A stretch of 64,000 bases of DNA. Origin: Mycobacteroides chelonae (lineage in GTDB: Bacteria > Actinomycetota > Actinomycetes > Mycobacteriales > Mycobacteriaceae). Of the stretch, positions 18,507 to 27,770 are shown in pieces. Below the pieces are notes generated by a model. That model did no database searches, was not told the origin of the DNA, and was given only the letters and a program-made list of their open reading frames with translations. Where the stretch lies: assembly GCA_014204435.1 (NCBI GenBank), contig JACHLF010000002.1:434001-498000 (forward strand), read 5' to 3'. The position numbers and the translations under genes are program-made. The stretch's first letter is position 1, and each line of letters starts with the position of its first letter.

Positions 18507-18864
18507 TCAAATGGCCGCCGCCGTGCGGGGCGGGAAAGAAGAAATCGAGCAAGTGATCTTTCATTCTGATCGCGGATCAACCTATACTGCAACAGCTTTC
18601 GCCACGTTATGCAGCCAACTGGGTGTTCGCCAGTCGATGGGTCGGGTCGGGTCGTGTTTCGAGAACGCCGCCGAAGCATTCTTTGCCACTCTGGAACACG
18701 AAGTCCTGTCCCGGCCCCACTTCAAGACCAAGGCCCAAGCCCGCCAGATCGTCGCCGCCTGGTGCTACGACATCTATAACCTTCGGCGACGACACAGCAC
18801 AAACGGGTTGCTACCGCCCGTCGAATACGAGAAAATTGCGGCTATCCAACCGGACGCCGCCTAG
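18507..18864 (+). pseudogene. IS3-family transposase, C-terminal fragment
   Basis: About 118 codons ending at TAG 18862-18864 encode the last part of an rve-type integrase core. It includes the catalytic Asp in FHSDRGSTY, the segment VRQSMGRVGS, the catalytic Glu in AFFATLEHE, and the terminal RRRHSTNGLLPPVEYE. The N-terminal two thirds and OrfA are missing, so the element cannot move by itself. It abuts the truncated TIGR04338 gene directly. It belongs to a different IS3 subgroup from the remnant near 44 kb. Confidence 0.85.
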
Positions 18865-19193
18865 AAGGAAGCCTTCACGGTGTGAGGGGAACCCCAGGGT
18901 ACAGCGTGAGATCGGGCTGCGAGAGTGGCGCATTTTTGGTAACGCTGATGGGCTTGTTACTGCTGAGGTAGCTTGGTTTCTTGCTAGCTGCCGTTTCCAG
19001 TGTGCTTCACAGCGTGAATCGGGGGTTCGGCTCACGATCAGCGAGCGATAATCCATATCCCGCTGATGAGAACATAAGAGAGTTGCTAGATCCTCACAGG
19101 GGTAAGGCTTTGGACGCCCGGCATCGACCATCAGGGACTAGTGACGTTCGCCCGCTGAAGACCCAGACTGACTCACTCGTCGTGAAGGCGATC
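18865..19193. other. Intergenic region between IS fragment and PucR-type regulator
   Basis: It starts with the probable end of the IS element (GTGAGGGGAACCCC near 18882-18895). No convincing gene is visible. The regulator's frame stays open back to 18981, but this stretch does not resemble the PucR family. The regulator's promoter presumably lies here. Confidence 0.4.
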
Positions 19194-20423
19194 ATGTCTC
19201 GACTCAGCGAAGTGGCGTCGGGCATGCTGGCAGCAGGGGTGGAGTCTGTGCCTTGGCGGGGCGATATATCCGCCGAATACTTCGAAGACGAAATTGGCCC
19301 GCTTCTCAAGCAAGCGATCACTTCTCTATTCAGTGCATACGCTTCGGGCCGCCTGCTAAGCAGTTCTGAAGTGTCCATGTTCATGACGCCGGTCGTTGAA
19401 CTCAGTACCGAAGGCGGGATTCCGCTGTCGTTCTTGATCACCGCAATGCACGGCGGTCTCCGCCGGTTGTGGGAGTTCGTCGCGGAGTACTCGTCGGATA
19501 GCGACGGCGCATCATTGGCCTCGCTCGGTATGTATCTGGCAGAGCTGGCGGGGACCATCAGTGTGATGGTCTCCGAGGCGTATCAGAATTCGACCGCAGG
19601 CGGATACGCCGAACGCAAGTCTCTGCGAAAGTTATGCGCTGCATTGATTTCCGGTAACCCCAACGCAGTAGACCTGGCCCACGATGCCGACCTTCACCTT
19701 TGCGACCATTACGATGTGCTCGCCGTGCATGTGGCGAGCACCGCAGAGCCCCAGTCTGCTCAGGATCAGCTGACTACCTGGCGCAGGATGCGGTATGCGC
19801 AGCGTGTGCTCTACCACTTCGGGTCAAACCTTGTCCTCAACACATTCGACGGATCCAGCGGAATCGTTCTTCTCCCTTCGGCAATGAACATATCCACCAC
19901 CGTCCGAGGCTCCGACCCGACCGACGTCGCAATTGTAGCCGCGCTCAGCGAGCGATTGGGGGCATCCATCTACGCTGGGACTCGTCCGTCGACCGAGCCA
20001 TCGGCCATTCCTGTCGCAGCAGATGAAGCCACTGAAATTGCCTATCTTGCAAGGCAACTTGGTCGGGGTCCTGGGCTCTATCAGCTGGAGGATGTCCTAT
20101 TGGAGTACCAGATCACCCGCCCCAGCCCAGCACGCGATCTCCTCGAGCAGTGCGTGGCGCCACTGCAGGGTCACCCGATGCTACTAGAGGCCTTGAAAGC
20201 CCACCTGCGACATGGATCAGCCCGAAAAGCCGCTGCCGCAGAACTTTTCATACATCCTAATACGTTGACGTATCGATTGGGTCGAATCCGAGACATAACC
20301 GGAATCGATCCAATGGACCCGGCCGGCGCACGGGTGCTCGCTGCCGCGCTGACGCTCAACAGCGCCAGTGAGGCGACCCCCGCAATGTGTATGCAAATGA
20401 TCGATGCGAGACGCAAGAATTGA
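19194..20423 (+). CDS. PucR/CdaR-type transcriptional regulator of the island
   Basis: A 409-residue protein. A helical N-terminal region (about 1-170, RsbT/PucR-like) and a central GGDEF-like region of the CdaR type (about 190-320) lead to a C-terminal HTH_30 domain (about 340-400). The latter shows HPMLLEALKAHL and ELFIHPNTLTYRLGRIRDITG, the hallmark of PucR activators. The frame is open from 18981; ATG 19194 is chosen because family similarity begins there. It is the only regulator in the island. It converges on the MBL-hydrolase gene with 12 bases between the stops, about 23 kb from the operon's promoter end. Confidence 0.8.
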   Translation: MSRLSEVASGMLAAGVESVPWRGDISAEYFEDEIGPLLKQAITSLFSAYASGRLLSSSEVSMFMTPVVELSTEGGIPLSFLITAMHGGLRRLWEFVAEYSSDSDGASLASLGMYLAELAGTISVMVSEAYQNSTAGGYAERKSLRKLCAALISGNPNAVDLAHDADLHLCDHYDVLAVHVASTAEPQSAQDQLTTWRRMRYAQRVLYHFGSNLVLNTFDGSSGIVLLPSAMNISTTVRGSDPTDVAIVAALSERLGASIYAGTRPSTEPSAIPVAADEATEIAYLARQLGRGPGLYQLEDVLLEYQITRPSPARDLLEQCVAPLQGHPMLLEALKAHLRHGSARKAAAAELFIHPNTLTYRLGRIRDITGIDPMDPAGARVLAAALTLNSASEATPAMCMQMIDARRKN

Positions 20424-20435
20424 GCGGCAATTTCG

Positions 20436-21224
20436 TCAACTGGAAACAGCTTGTGTGAGGTTGGCGAATGCTGTTTTGTCGTGACTGCAGAACACAGTGA
20501 CCTCGTCCTGGTGATGTGAGACGAGGTCGGCGAGCCGGTTCGTGTTCGCTAGCTGTGCGTAAGGCAGGCTTGGGTGGCCATACAGCAGATTCATCCCGCG
20601 GCCGGCGAATCCTGCAATACCACCTGAAACAGCCTGTGGTACAACGTATGAGTCACCTGCGTGTAGTAGCCAACCGGCCCCGGTGTCGACCGCAACGCCG
20701 ACATGTCCTCGGGTATGACCCGCCAGCGGGATCACCAGAATTGTCGGCGGCAGACCGGGTAGGTCACGGACTGCCGGGAATCCGAACCACCGCTCGCCAC
20801 CCTTTTCGAGTTCGTTGACCTGCCATCGCGGCCCATGCGACCACAACTGCGCGGGCCGGTAGCGAAGGCGTTCGAATGTGGTGGGCTGAGCGCCGGCCCG
20901 GTACTCGGGGCCGTGTATATGGACCGTTGCCCAGGGGAAATCGGCCAGGCCGCCTGTGTGGTCGTAGTCCAGGTGTGTCACCACGATATGGCGGACGTTT
21001 TGGGGGTCATACCCAAGGGCGCTGATCTGCCGGACAGCGGTCTCGGACTCCCGCAATGCCGGGCGGATGAGATGGCGCGTCCAGCCCAACAGCTCGGGCC
21101 GGCGGACACAGTCGAGCCCGAAGCCACTGTCTACCAGCAATAGCTCCCCCGCGGGCAGCTCAACGAGCAAGCAGTGATCGACTGCCCCGGCCATCGTTCC
21201 GCAATTGAGGTGACGCACTTTCAT
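20436..21224 (-). CDS. Metallo-beta-lactamase-fold hydrolase (AHL-lactonase-like)
   Basis: A 262-residue MBL-fold protein and the last gene of the operon. The metal motif reads THLDYDHTGG, that is HxDxDH instead of the usual HxHxDH. Further metal ligands are in LAGHTRGHVG, HAGDSYV and CSHDK. This variant is common in actinobacterial relatives of N-acyl homoserine lactonases. ATG 21224 follows GAGAGGAA by a few bases; upstream in-frame codons are not family-like. It starts 34 bases after the permease stop. It may hydrolyse a lactone or thioester of the pathway, or act in self-protection; this is inference. Confidence 0.78.
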   Translation of the reverse strand: MKVRHLNCGTMAGAVDHCLLVELPAGELLLVDSGFGLDCVRRPELLGWTRHLIRPALRESETAVRQISALGYDPQNVRHIVVTHLDYDHTGGLADFPWATVHIHGPEYRAGAQPTTFERLRYRPAQLWSHGPRWQVNELEKGGERWFGFPAVRDLPGLPPTILVIPLAGHTRGHVGVAVDTGAGWLLHAGDSYVVPQAVSGGIAGFAGRGMNLLYGHPSLPYAQLANTNRLADLVSHHQDEVTVFCSHDKTAFANLTQAVSS

Positions 21225-21258
21225 CGGGTATTCCTCTCGTCTCCGACGCCGCAGGCCG

Positions 21259-23817
21259 CTAGTCGGTTTGGAGAACTTCGGAGGTTTCCAATCGGCCAGC
21301 ATGCAGAACCGGGTAAGCGATGGCGGCGGCCACTAGCGCGGCCACACCGACGGTGCCGGCCACTAGCGGATATATTTCTGCGCCCCAAGACAATTGGAAT
21401 CCATAGAACACAGGCGAGGCCAGCGCCTGCAGATAGATGAGACCTAGTCCGCCAAGTACGGCAAACCCAGCGGCCAATGCCGCCAGCACCGCCCCCTGCG
21501 CAACGACGACAGCCTGTTCGTGGCGGGTAGTAGTTCCTATTGCCCGCAATACCGCGCGTTCCCGGCGGCGCTGAACTAAGCCGAGCAAGAAAACATTCAG
21601 CACGCTGATACCTGCTGTGCACATCATCACGTAACCGGACACCGTAAAAGGGGCGAAGAACCGCGTAATGGCGGACTTCCCGGCATCATTCCAACCATCG
21701 TCGTCGTAGAGCGACAGACCAGCGCCGAGCGCTAGAAAGTCGGGTCGGTGCGCGCTCGCCTCGGTTGCCGACTGATATCGGACTACTACCTGTTCGCGCA
21801 CCGCAGCCCAGTCCTGTTGTGCGAGTCTCTCTGAGACGAGCACGATATCGCCTAGAGTGGAGTCGTTGATGACCCTCGGTTCGAAAACCCCCGCCACACG
21901 GTATTTGTGACGGCCGGCGATATTGGGCAGTTCGACGATATCGCCGGCGGAGGCGCCGAGGCGGCCGGCCGCCACTTTGCTCAGGGCCACCTCGCCGGCA
22001 GACAGCCCGCGCCATAAGGCCGCCGCATCGGTTGTGGGTGAGGCGAACCGATCGGCGTACCAACTTCCCGGCGCCACGCCGAGGATGACGCGTGGATCGG
22101 CTGCCGAGGGGATCAATGCCCGCCAGCGAGAATTGATTTCGCGGGCGCCGGCGGCCCCGCGTATAGCTTCGTATGCGTCGGGTGCGATTTGGGTCTGGCG
22201 CTGATCGAGCAGTGCCTGGGGCGCAATCACCAAAGCGTCGGGCAGTCGCTGCGCCTTTTGTGCGCCAAGTTGGTCAGCGGCCAGCAACTGAATGCTCTGT
22301 GAGCCGATTGCGAGGCTGGTGCCAACCGTCAACACCGCAACCGTGGTGGCGAACAGCACGGCGTAGCGCTGCACGTCGGCACGCACCAACCGGCCAATGT
22401 CTGGCCGCGGTCTCTCGATCAGCCGGATGAGCAATCCAGCGGCGGGCGGTGTCAGCCACACCATCAATGCGGTGAGGCCCAGGAGGCCCAAGAAGAGCCC
22501 GTTGCTGCCAACTTTGAGCGGGACCTGACCGCGGTTGAACGCCAACATCAGTAGAACCGCGCCGACGATCAAAAAAATGCCAATTATCAATGGCAACAAT
22601 GAAATACGCCGGACACGACGGTCGGTCCCGAACGCTGACATCGACTGAAGTGGGCCCTCGCGGACCAGCCGTAAGGCTGGCCAGAAGATGGCCAGCACAC
22701 CGCAGAGCATTCCGGCGCCGATACCGAGTGCGATCAGGCCGGGACTCCACGTGTTGGATATCTCACCACCGGACCCCGCGAGCATCGAGCGGCCGAAACG
22801 GTCCACCAGGAAGGATCCCAGTAAGAATCCGCTGGGTACCGCCACCAGGCCGCCGACCGCACCCAGGATCGCGCCTTCTCCGAGGAAACCGAAGAAGATG
22901 GACCGAGGCTTGGCCCCGATAGCGCCGATCGTGCCCATCACCGAACGGCGTTCTTCGATTCCGAGCAAGAGGGTGTTGACCGCTATCAGTATGCCTATCA
23001 ATATGCCGCTGAAGGCCGTCAGATCGAGTGTCTGCTTGGCTGTGGCGTAGAGAACGGGCATCTGCGGTGTCGGCGGGCCGGTTGTCGCGATGTCCCCGAT
23101 GATCCGCTGGATGTCCGCCTCGATATCTGCGCCCGGCTTCTCGACGACGAATACCGCCGTCACGAACCCCTTCCCGCCAAGCAGGTCCGCCGCGTGTGCG
23201 GTCGACGGCGCCATCAACACATTGCCGTTGTTAATGCTTTGCACGCGTTCGTACTCGGGGAATGTCCAACCCAGGTGCGCCGAGCCAGGCAGTCTGCCCG
23301 GCAAGCGCACTTCATCGCCCAGCCTGAGGGCGAGGCGATCGGCCACCGCCGCAGGTATCTCGAACGGTGTTCCGGGACCGTCGGCGGGCCGTTCGGTGCG
23401 TGCCCGCTCAGCGCATTGGAACGGGCCGACAAGCAGTTCGATCTCGCAGGGCGCGCCCATCACGAAGAACCCGTGCCGTTCGCCGCGGATCTCGACAGGG
23501 GTGAGTCCGGCGACGAACGGTACGACAGCCTGGATATCGGTTAGCTCACGTTGTAGGCGGGTCACCAATGCCTCTGGCAGGCGGCCGCTCACCTGCGGTG
23601 TCACCTGAATGACCCGTCCCTTCGCGGCTTGGGTGAGGGCCGGGCCGAAGGAATCGAAGGGCTTCACCACCTCATCGCGCAGCTGTGCCATCCCGAGGAC
23701 CAGCGTCACGCCGAGCGCGACGCCCACCACGGACAGAAGCGCGCGTCGCCAGTCGTAGAGCAGGGCCATGAGATGTACTCGTTTAAACCGAACCGCCCCG
23801 CCGGTTGGAAGACGCAT
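21259..23817 (-). CDS. ABC transporter permease, FtsX/MacB/LolC type with two FtsX domains
   Basis: An 852-residue permease. A first transmembrane helix (about 22-42) is followed by a large extracytoplasmic domain and a group of three helices (about 245-375). A pair of central helices, a second extracytoplasmic domain and a last group of three helices (about 725-840) complete the duplicated FtsX layout. Such permeases use mechanotransmission to extract or export lipids, lipoproteins and amphiphilic natural products. The ATG overlaps the ATPase stop (TGATG), so the two are coupled. It is the predicted exporter of the product. Confidence 0.85.
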   Translation of the reverse strand: MRLPTGGAVRFKRVHLMALLYDWRRALLSVVGVALGVTLVLGMAQLRDEVVKPFDSFGPALTQAAKGRVIQVTPQVSGRLPEALVTRLQRELTDIQAVVPFVAGLTPVEIRGERHGFFVMGAPCEIELLVGPFQCAERARTERPADGPGTPFEIPAAVADRLALRLGDEVRLPGRLPGSAHLGWTFPEYERVQSINNGNVLMAPSTAHAADLLGGKGFVTAVFVVEKPGADIEADIQRIIGDIATTGPPTPQMPVLYATAKQTLDLTAFSGILIGILIAVNTLLLGIEERRSVMGTIGAIGAKPRSIFFGFLGEGAILGAVGGLVAVPSGFLLGSFLVDRFGRSMLAGSGGEISNTWSPGLIALGIGAGMLCGVLAIFWPALRLVREGPLQSMSAFGTDRRVRRISLLPLIIGIFLIVGAVLLMLAFNRGQVPLKVGSNGLFLGLLGLTALMVWLTPPAAGLLIRLIERPRPDIGRLVRADVQRYAVLFATTVAVLTVGTSLAIGSQSIQLLAADQLGAQKAQRLPDALVIAPQALLDQRQTQIAPDAYEAIRGAAGAREINSRWRALIPSAADPRVILGVAPGSWYADRFASPTTDAAALWRGLSAGEVALSKVAAGRLGASAGDIVELPNIAGRHKYRVAGVFEPRVINDSTLGDIVLVSERLAQQDWAAVREQVVVRYQSATEASAHRPDFLALGAGLSLYDDDGWNDAGKSAITRFFAPFTVSGYVMMCTAGISVLNVFLLGLVQRRRERAVLRAIGTTTRHEQAVVVAQGAVLAALAAGFAVLGGLGLIYLQALASPVFYGFQLSWGAEIYPLVAGTVGVAALVAAAIAYPVLHAGRLETSEVLQTD

Positions 23818-24509
23818 CAGCAATCTCCGCTTGAGACGCCAACTGCCTGACCATCCACGAGCTTGACCTCCCGTGAGGCGAACTCGGCCGTGGCGCTGTC
23901 GTGGGTCACCACCACAACTGCCGAGCCTTCCTGCTCGGCAAGGCTTTTCAATAGTTCCAAAACAGCTGTTGAGGATTTGCTGTCAAGGTTGCCGGTGGGT
24001 TCGTCGGCCAGTAACAACGCGGGGCGGGCGACCAACGCCCGCGCGACGGTGACCCGCTGCATCTGCCCGCCTGACAATTCCGACGGCTTGTGCCGCGCGC
24101 GGCTGCCTAGTCCAACGCGCTCGAGGAGCTCTGCTGCGCGGGCATCAGCCTCTTTCGCTGGTACTCCGTCAAGAACCAGTGGTAACGAAACGTTCTCGAC
24201 CGCCGAGAGCATGGGGACTAAGTTGAAGAACTGGAAGACGAACCCCAGCTTGCGTCGGCGAAAAGCCGCCCGCGCCGAAGTGCTCATCGTCCACACGTCT
24301 TCGCCCTCGAAGGTCACCGTGCCTGAATCGGGGGCGTCGAGTCCTCCGGCCACATGCAGCAGCGTCGATTTACCAGCACCCGACGGGCCGGTCACCACCA
24401 CGAATTCACCCGGCTCCACACTGAAGTCGAAGTTGGTGAGCGAGTGGACCTGCTCGTTTCCACGTACATAGGTGCGCGAGACGTTGTCGAGTCGAAGCAT
24501 GCTGGTCAT
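23817..24509 (-). CDS. ABC transporter ATP-binding protein (LolD/MacB type)
   Basis: A 230-residue ATPase with Walker A GPSGAGKST (about 39-47), signature LSGGQMQR (about 143-150) and Walker B LLLADEPTG (about 163-171). It has the short length and NLDSKSS D-loop of the LolD/MacB subfamily. It overlaps the upstream SDR-methyltransferase gene by ATGA and the downstream permease by one base. The two together make a type VII ABC exporter. Confidence 0.9.
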   Translation of the reverse strand: MTSMLRLDNVSRTYVRGNEQVHSLTNFDFSVEPGEFVVVTGPSGAGKSTLLHVAGGLDAPDSGTVTFEGEDVWTMSTSARAAFRRRKLGFVFQFFNLVPMLSAVENVSLPLVLDGVPAKEADARAAELLERVGLGSRARHKPSELSGGQMQRVTVARALVARPALLLADEPTGNLDSKSSTAVLELLKSLAEQEGSAVVVVTHDSATAEFASREVKLVDGQAVGVSSGDC

Positions 24510-26125
24510 ACTGCCCGACGCACACGCAGCAGGAGTTGGTGTCCGTTGAGAATTTTTTCGATTTCTTCGAGCCCGGCCTTGGCAATCAGTTTTTCCACCT
24601 CGTTGACGGTGAAATTGTTTGTGATTGTGTTGGTGGCGACGAACCGTGTGATGAGCTTGTCCTTCCAGGGCAGGCCGGGGCTGGTGAGAATGGACAGCGA
24701 CAATTCTCCGTCATCGGTTAGCAGGGATGCCATATGGTTCAGTGCCGCGAGCGGGTCCGGGAACACGTGCAGGGCCCCGTAGCAGCCGAGGAACCTTACG
24801 GAGCGCTCTTTAATACCCAGTGTGGTGACATCCCCGACGAACGAGAGGACGATGGCTGACTTGCGGAATCGCTTGGCGGTCTTCCGGAGCATATCGGGGG
24901 ACAGGTCGACGAACAGCAATGGCGGCAGTGTTTTCACCTTTGCTGTGTTCAGCGCGAATTTGGTGAGGCTGCCGTCGCCCACCCCGATATCGACGAATGC
25001 CGCGCCGCGTGTTGCGGCGCTGCGGATCTGGTTGCCATAGAAATTGCCGAGCGTCCGCAGATTTCCGTTCCAGACAAACCAAAAAACTAAAGTTGCGACT
25101 ATTGGGTAGGCCTTCGAATAGATCCTGTAGGCGAATCGCACTCGCTCATTAGGTAATTCGCGTCCTTTGTACTCGTCTGCGGTAGCGTCGCCGTAGAGGC
25201 GCAATTCGCTGTCGAGGGCCTTGACGCCTATGGCGCCGCCGGAGGTCGCGAGCGAGCCGTCGGCTCTCTGCGCCAGTGGCTCCTTTGTCGTCGGATGCAC
25301 CATCGGCGGCAGTGTGGCGAATGGGGATGTTGTGGACACGGGACGTCCTACTCCGTAGTAGTTGCGGATCATTTGCTCGTAGGTGCTTTGTGGGGTGAGG
25401 CGACGTGCCAGGGCCGACGACCGGACATCTCGACCCACTCGGTAGTTTTGGCGGGTCTTGCGGGCGTTCAGGATTCGTAGTATCTGCTCGGCGACAGCCT
25501 CGGGCTCCTGGCCGCCGGCCAGATATCCGGCATTGCGGCGATCGACTTCGGCGCTTGCCGCGGCATACGCGCCAACCGGTTTGGCGACCTTGAGTGCCTT
25601 GGAGAGTATTGCGGTGCGCGTCCATCCCGGGGTGAGGATCGACACATCGACGCCAAACGGGGCAGCCTCCATGCGCAGGGCCTCGCCGAGCTTCTCGATG
25701 GCGGCCTTGCTCGCTGAGTACCAGCCACCGAAGGGCTGGGCTGCTTGTGCAGCACCGGAACTTACGACGATGATGCGACCCGCGCCGCGGTCACGCAACC
25801 ATGGCAGTGCGGCACGGACCACGCGGGCAGTGCCCAGCACATTGACGTCCAGCAGCGCGGCGGCTTCCTCTGGGGAGGTCTCTTCGACCCCACCAGCGAG
25901 CCCGTACCCCGCGAAGGTAATGACAGCGTCGATCGAGGCTCGGCTGCGTGCGGTCGCATCCACCCACTCACGCACTGAGGGGGCGTCGCGCACATCGAGC
26001 GTAGTCACCCCTTCGCCGCCGGCTAGGTCCGCACCGACTACGTCGTATCCACGCGCTGATAGCAATTTCGCGGTGGCTAGCCCCATGCCGGACGCGGCCC
26101 CGGTGATCAGAACGGTCTTACTCAT
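24506..26125 (-). CDS. Short-chain dehydrogenase fused to a SAM methyltransferase domain
   Basis: A 539-residue two-domain protein. The N-terminal SDR (1 to about 250) has TGAASGMG (9-16), a Ser at 122-123 and the catalytic pair Y136-x3-K140. The C-terminal domain (about 350-539) is a class I methyltransferase with motif I VDIGVGDGS near residue 378, an acidic residue in VDLSPDML and a typical post-motif region. A central linker (about 255-345) is not recognised. The SDR could reduce an alpha-aminoketone or ketoacyl intermediate, and the second domain could methylate O or N. ATG 26125 follows AAGGAGG. Confidence 0.82.
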   Translation of the reverse strand: MSKTVLITGAASGMGLATAKLLSARGYDVVGADLAGGEGVTTLDVRDAPSVREWVDATARSRASIDAVITFAGYGLAGGVEETSPEEAAALLDVNVLGTARVVRAALPWLRDRGAGRIIVVSSGAAQAAQPFGGWYSASKAAIEKLGEALRMEAAPFGVDVSILTPGWTRTAILSKALKVAKPVGAYAAASAEVDRRNAGYLAGGQEPEAVAEQILRILNARKTRQNYRVGRDVRSSALARRLTPQSTYEQMIRNYYGVGRPVSTTSPFATLPPMVHPTTKEPLAQRADGSLATSGGAIGVKALDSELRLYGDATADEYKGRELPNERVRFAYRIYSKAYPIVATLVFWFVWNGNLRTLGNFYGNQIRSAATRGAAFVDIGVGDGSLTKFALNTAKVKTLPPLLFVDLSPDMLRKTAKRFRKSAIVLSFVGDVTTLGIKERSVRFLGCYGALHVFPDPLAALNHMASLLTDDGELSLSILTSPGLPWKDKLITRFVATNTITNNFTVNEVEKLIAKAGLEEIEKILNGHQLLLRVRRAV

Positions 26126-26139
26126 GACAACCTCCTTGA

Positions 26140-27066
26140 TTAGGCACAGACCAGCAGTGCTTTCGGGATCACTTCCAGGTGCGCGGATTCAACAACAGTG
26201 ATTTCTCCGTCCAGTTCCAGGGGGCTGGGGCGTTCGGGCCGAATGTCGACCACGCGGCCGCGCCGGCAGGTCGCCAGAGGTGAGCTGGTGAATTTTCCGC
26301 GGTACAGGCCTGCGATCAGCCTGACGACTGCGGGTCTGCTTGCCGCAGCCCAGATATTGACGTCGAACTGGCCGTCGTCGCTGGCGACGCCAGTGTCGTA
26401 CCGCATGCCGCCGGCGAAGTACGGGCTTTTGAGCACGCCGACATTGGTCAGCTGAACATCCTCACTCCAGCCGTCTGAACGTATCTCGACATGCAAGGGG
26501 CGCAGCTGCGCGACGCTCTTTAGGGCGGTGTAGGCGATTGCCATTTCGACGTTGCGTGGCTTAAGCCACTTGGCCACGCCACCTGCGGCAGTGAACGAAT
26601 GGTTGCCTTCAGCCACCAGGCCCATACTGGCGTTGATGAGGAAGTATCGGACACTGCGACGACCGTCGGGCAGCAGCAGTGTGGCTTTGCCGACGTCAGT
26701 CAGACTCGCATTCTGCGCATCGATTCTGGCGGGGGCCCCCGCGATCCGATCGCCGAATGGTTTATGGAAGTCGTTACTACTGCCGAGCCCGATGGCGCCT
26801 AGTCGGATCGACGGGTTGCGAGGCTGGTCGGTTGCGGAGTCCATCAAGGCGTTCAAGGCCAACCCCACGGACCCGTCTCCACCGACGGCGACTATTGACC
26901 GGGCCCCTCGGTCGACCGCCGCGTGAATTGCCGCCGCTCCCCGCAGCGCCGAATCCTCTTGGCAGACATCAATGTCTCGGACTCTCTCGCGCAGAGCATG
27001 TTCTATCTCGTGCCAGCGGTTACGAGCCGTGCCGCCATTGGCGCTCGGGTTCACTACGACGAACAT
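26140..27066 (-). CDS. Diacylglycerol/sphingoid-base kinase-like protein
   Basis: A 308-residue DAGK-catalytic-domain protein. It opens VVVNPSANGG and carries the nucleotide loop VGGDGSV (about 61-67; Ser replaces the more common Thr) and GLGSSNDF (about 93-100). The C-terminal beta-sandwich ends LELDGE. The family phosphorylates lipid hydroxyls, as in diacylglycerol, ceramide, sphingosine or LCB kinases. ATG 27066 is preferred because AAGGAGA precedes it; it overlaps the HAD gene by 13 bases. In this operon the likely substrate is the long-chain intermediate made by the acyl-ACP enzymes. Confidence 0.82.
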   Translation of the reverse strand: MFVVVNPSANGGTARNRWHEIEHALRERVRDIDVCQEDSALRGAAAIHAAVDRGARSIVAVGGDGSVGLALNALMDSATDQPRNPSIRLGAIGLGSSNDFHKPFGDRIAGAPARIDAQNASLTDVGKATLLLPDGRRSVRYFLINASMGLVAEGNHSFTAAGGVAKWLKPRNVEMAIAYTALKSVAQLRPLHVEIRSDGWSEDVQLTNVGVLKSPYFAGGMRYDTGVASDDGQFDVNIWAAASRPAVVRLIAGLYRGKFTSSPLATCRRGRVVDIRPERPSPLELDGEITVVESAHLEVIPKALLVCA

Positions 27067-27770
27067 GACGTCTCCTTGAGGCCTAACCAGCCGGGCAGTT
27101 CCGGCCAGCCGCCGGTGATGCCGAGAATGAATACGGGAATCCCAAGATCGACTGCGGGAGAGTCCTGCACCGCGTCGTTGCCGACCATCACGCACTCGGC
27201 CGCGGGCCGTTCGAGCACATCGAGCAGCTCGCGATAGAAGTCCAGGCGTGGTTTTGACCGGCGCATGGTTTCGCCGCTGGTGATGTGCTGGAAAACATCA
27301 GGGTCGAACCCACCCCAGCAGAGGCGGGCGGTCACGGTCGACTCTGGCCACAGTGGGTTGGTTGCCACCACCTGTCTGATGCCCCGCTCGGCGAGTTGGG
27401 CAACCGCGGCTTGTGCCTCTGGCACCGGATAGAACAGCCTTCGCAGGCGGGAGAACTCGGCTTCGGCGAGGTGGCGCATCCGAGCATCAGCCTCAGCGAT
27501 TTCTACGCCTGCGTAGCCGGCGAGTATTCGTATCATCATGTGGTAGTTAGTATCTGGCGAAGTGTTTGCCCGAATCTGCGGTAAGGAATGACGCAGTGCG
27601 CGCAGAAATCTCCACGGCGGCATGAGGTCTCGAAAGGCCCACGCAGCGACCAACGGCATGAGTGTCCGGAAGCGACGCTGCTTGATGCCGACGAGTGTGC
27701 CATCGAGATCCCAGAGCACGGTGGTGACGTTCTCGCGGTTGTTCAGCGGTCTCAGCCCCTGCGGCACCAT
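27054..27770 (-). CDS. HAD-superfamily hydrolase (phosphatase)
   Basis: A 238-residue HAD protein with all four motifs: I, D21-x-D23-G-T; II, VVATN (Thr) near 132; III, a Lys in MRRSKPRLDF; IV, GNDAVQDSPAA-type acidic loop. A helical cap is inserted after motif I. It probably dephosphorylates a small phosphorylated intermediate. The start at ATG 27770 overlaps the upstream stop by one base (TGATG). Confidence 0.82.
   Translation of the reverse strand: MVPQGLRPLNNRENVTTVLWDLDGTLVGIKQRRFRTLMPLVAAWAFRDLMPPWRFLRALRHSLPQIRANTSPDTNYHMMIRILAGYAGVEIAEADARMRHLAEAEFSRLRRLFYPVPEAQAAVAQLAERGIRQVVATNPLWPESTVTARLCWGGFDPDVFQHITSGETMRRSKPRLDFYRELLDVLERPAAECVMVGNDAVQDSPAVDLGIPVFILGITGGWPELPGWLGLKETSCSS

Noticed and set aside
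18981..19193. Extending the PucR regulator to the first open codon at 18981
   Set aside because: The additional 71 residues are not family-like and would run close to the IS end.
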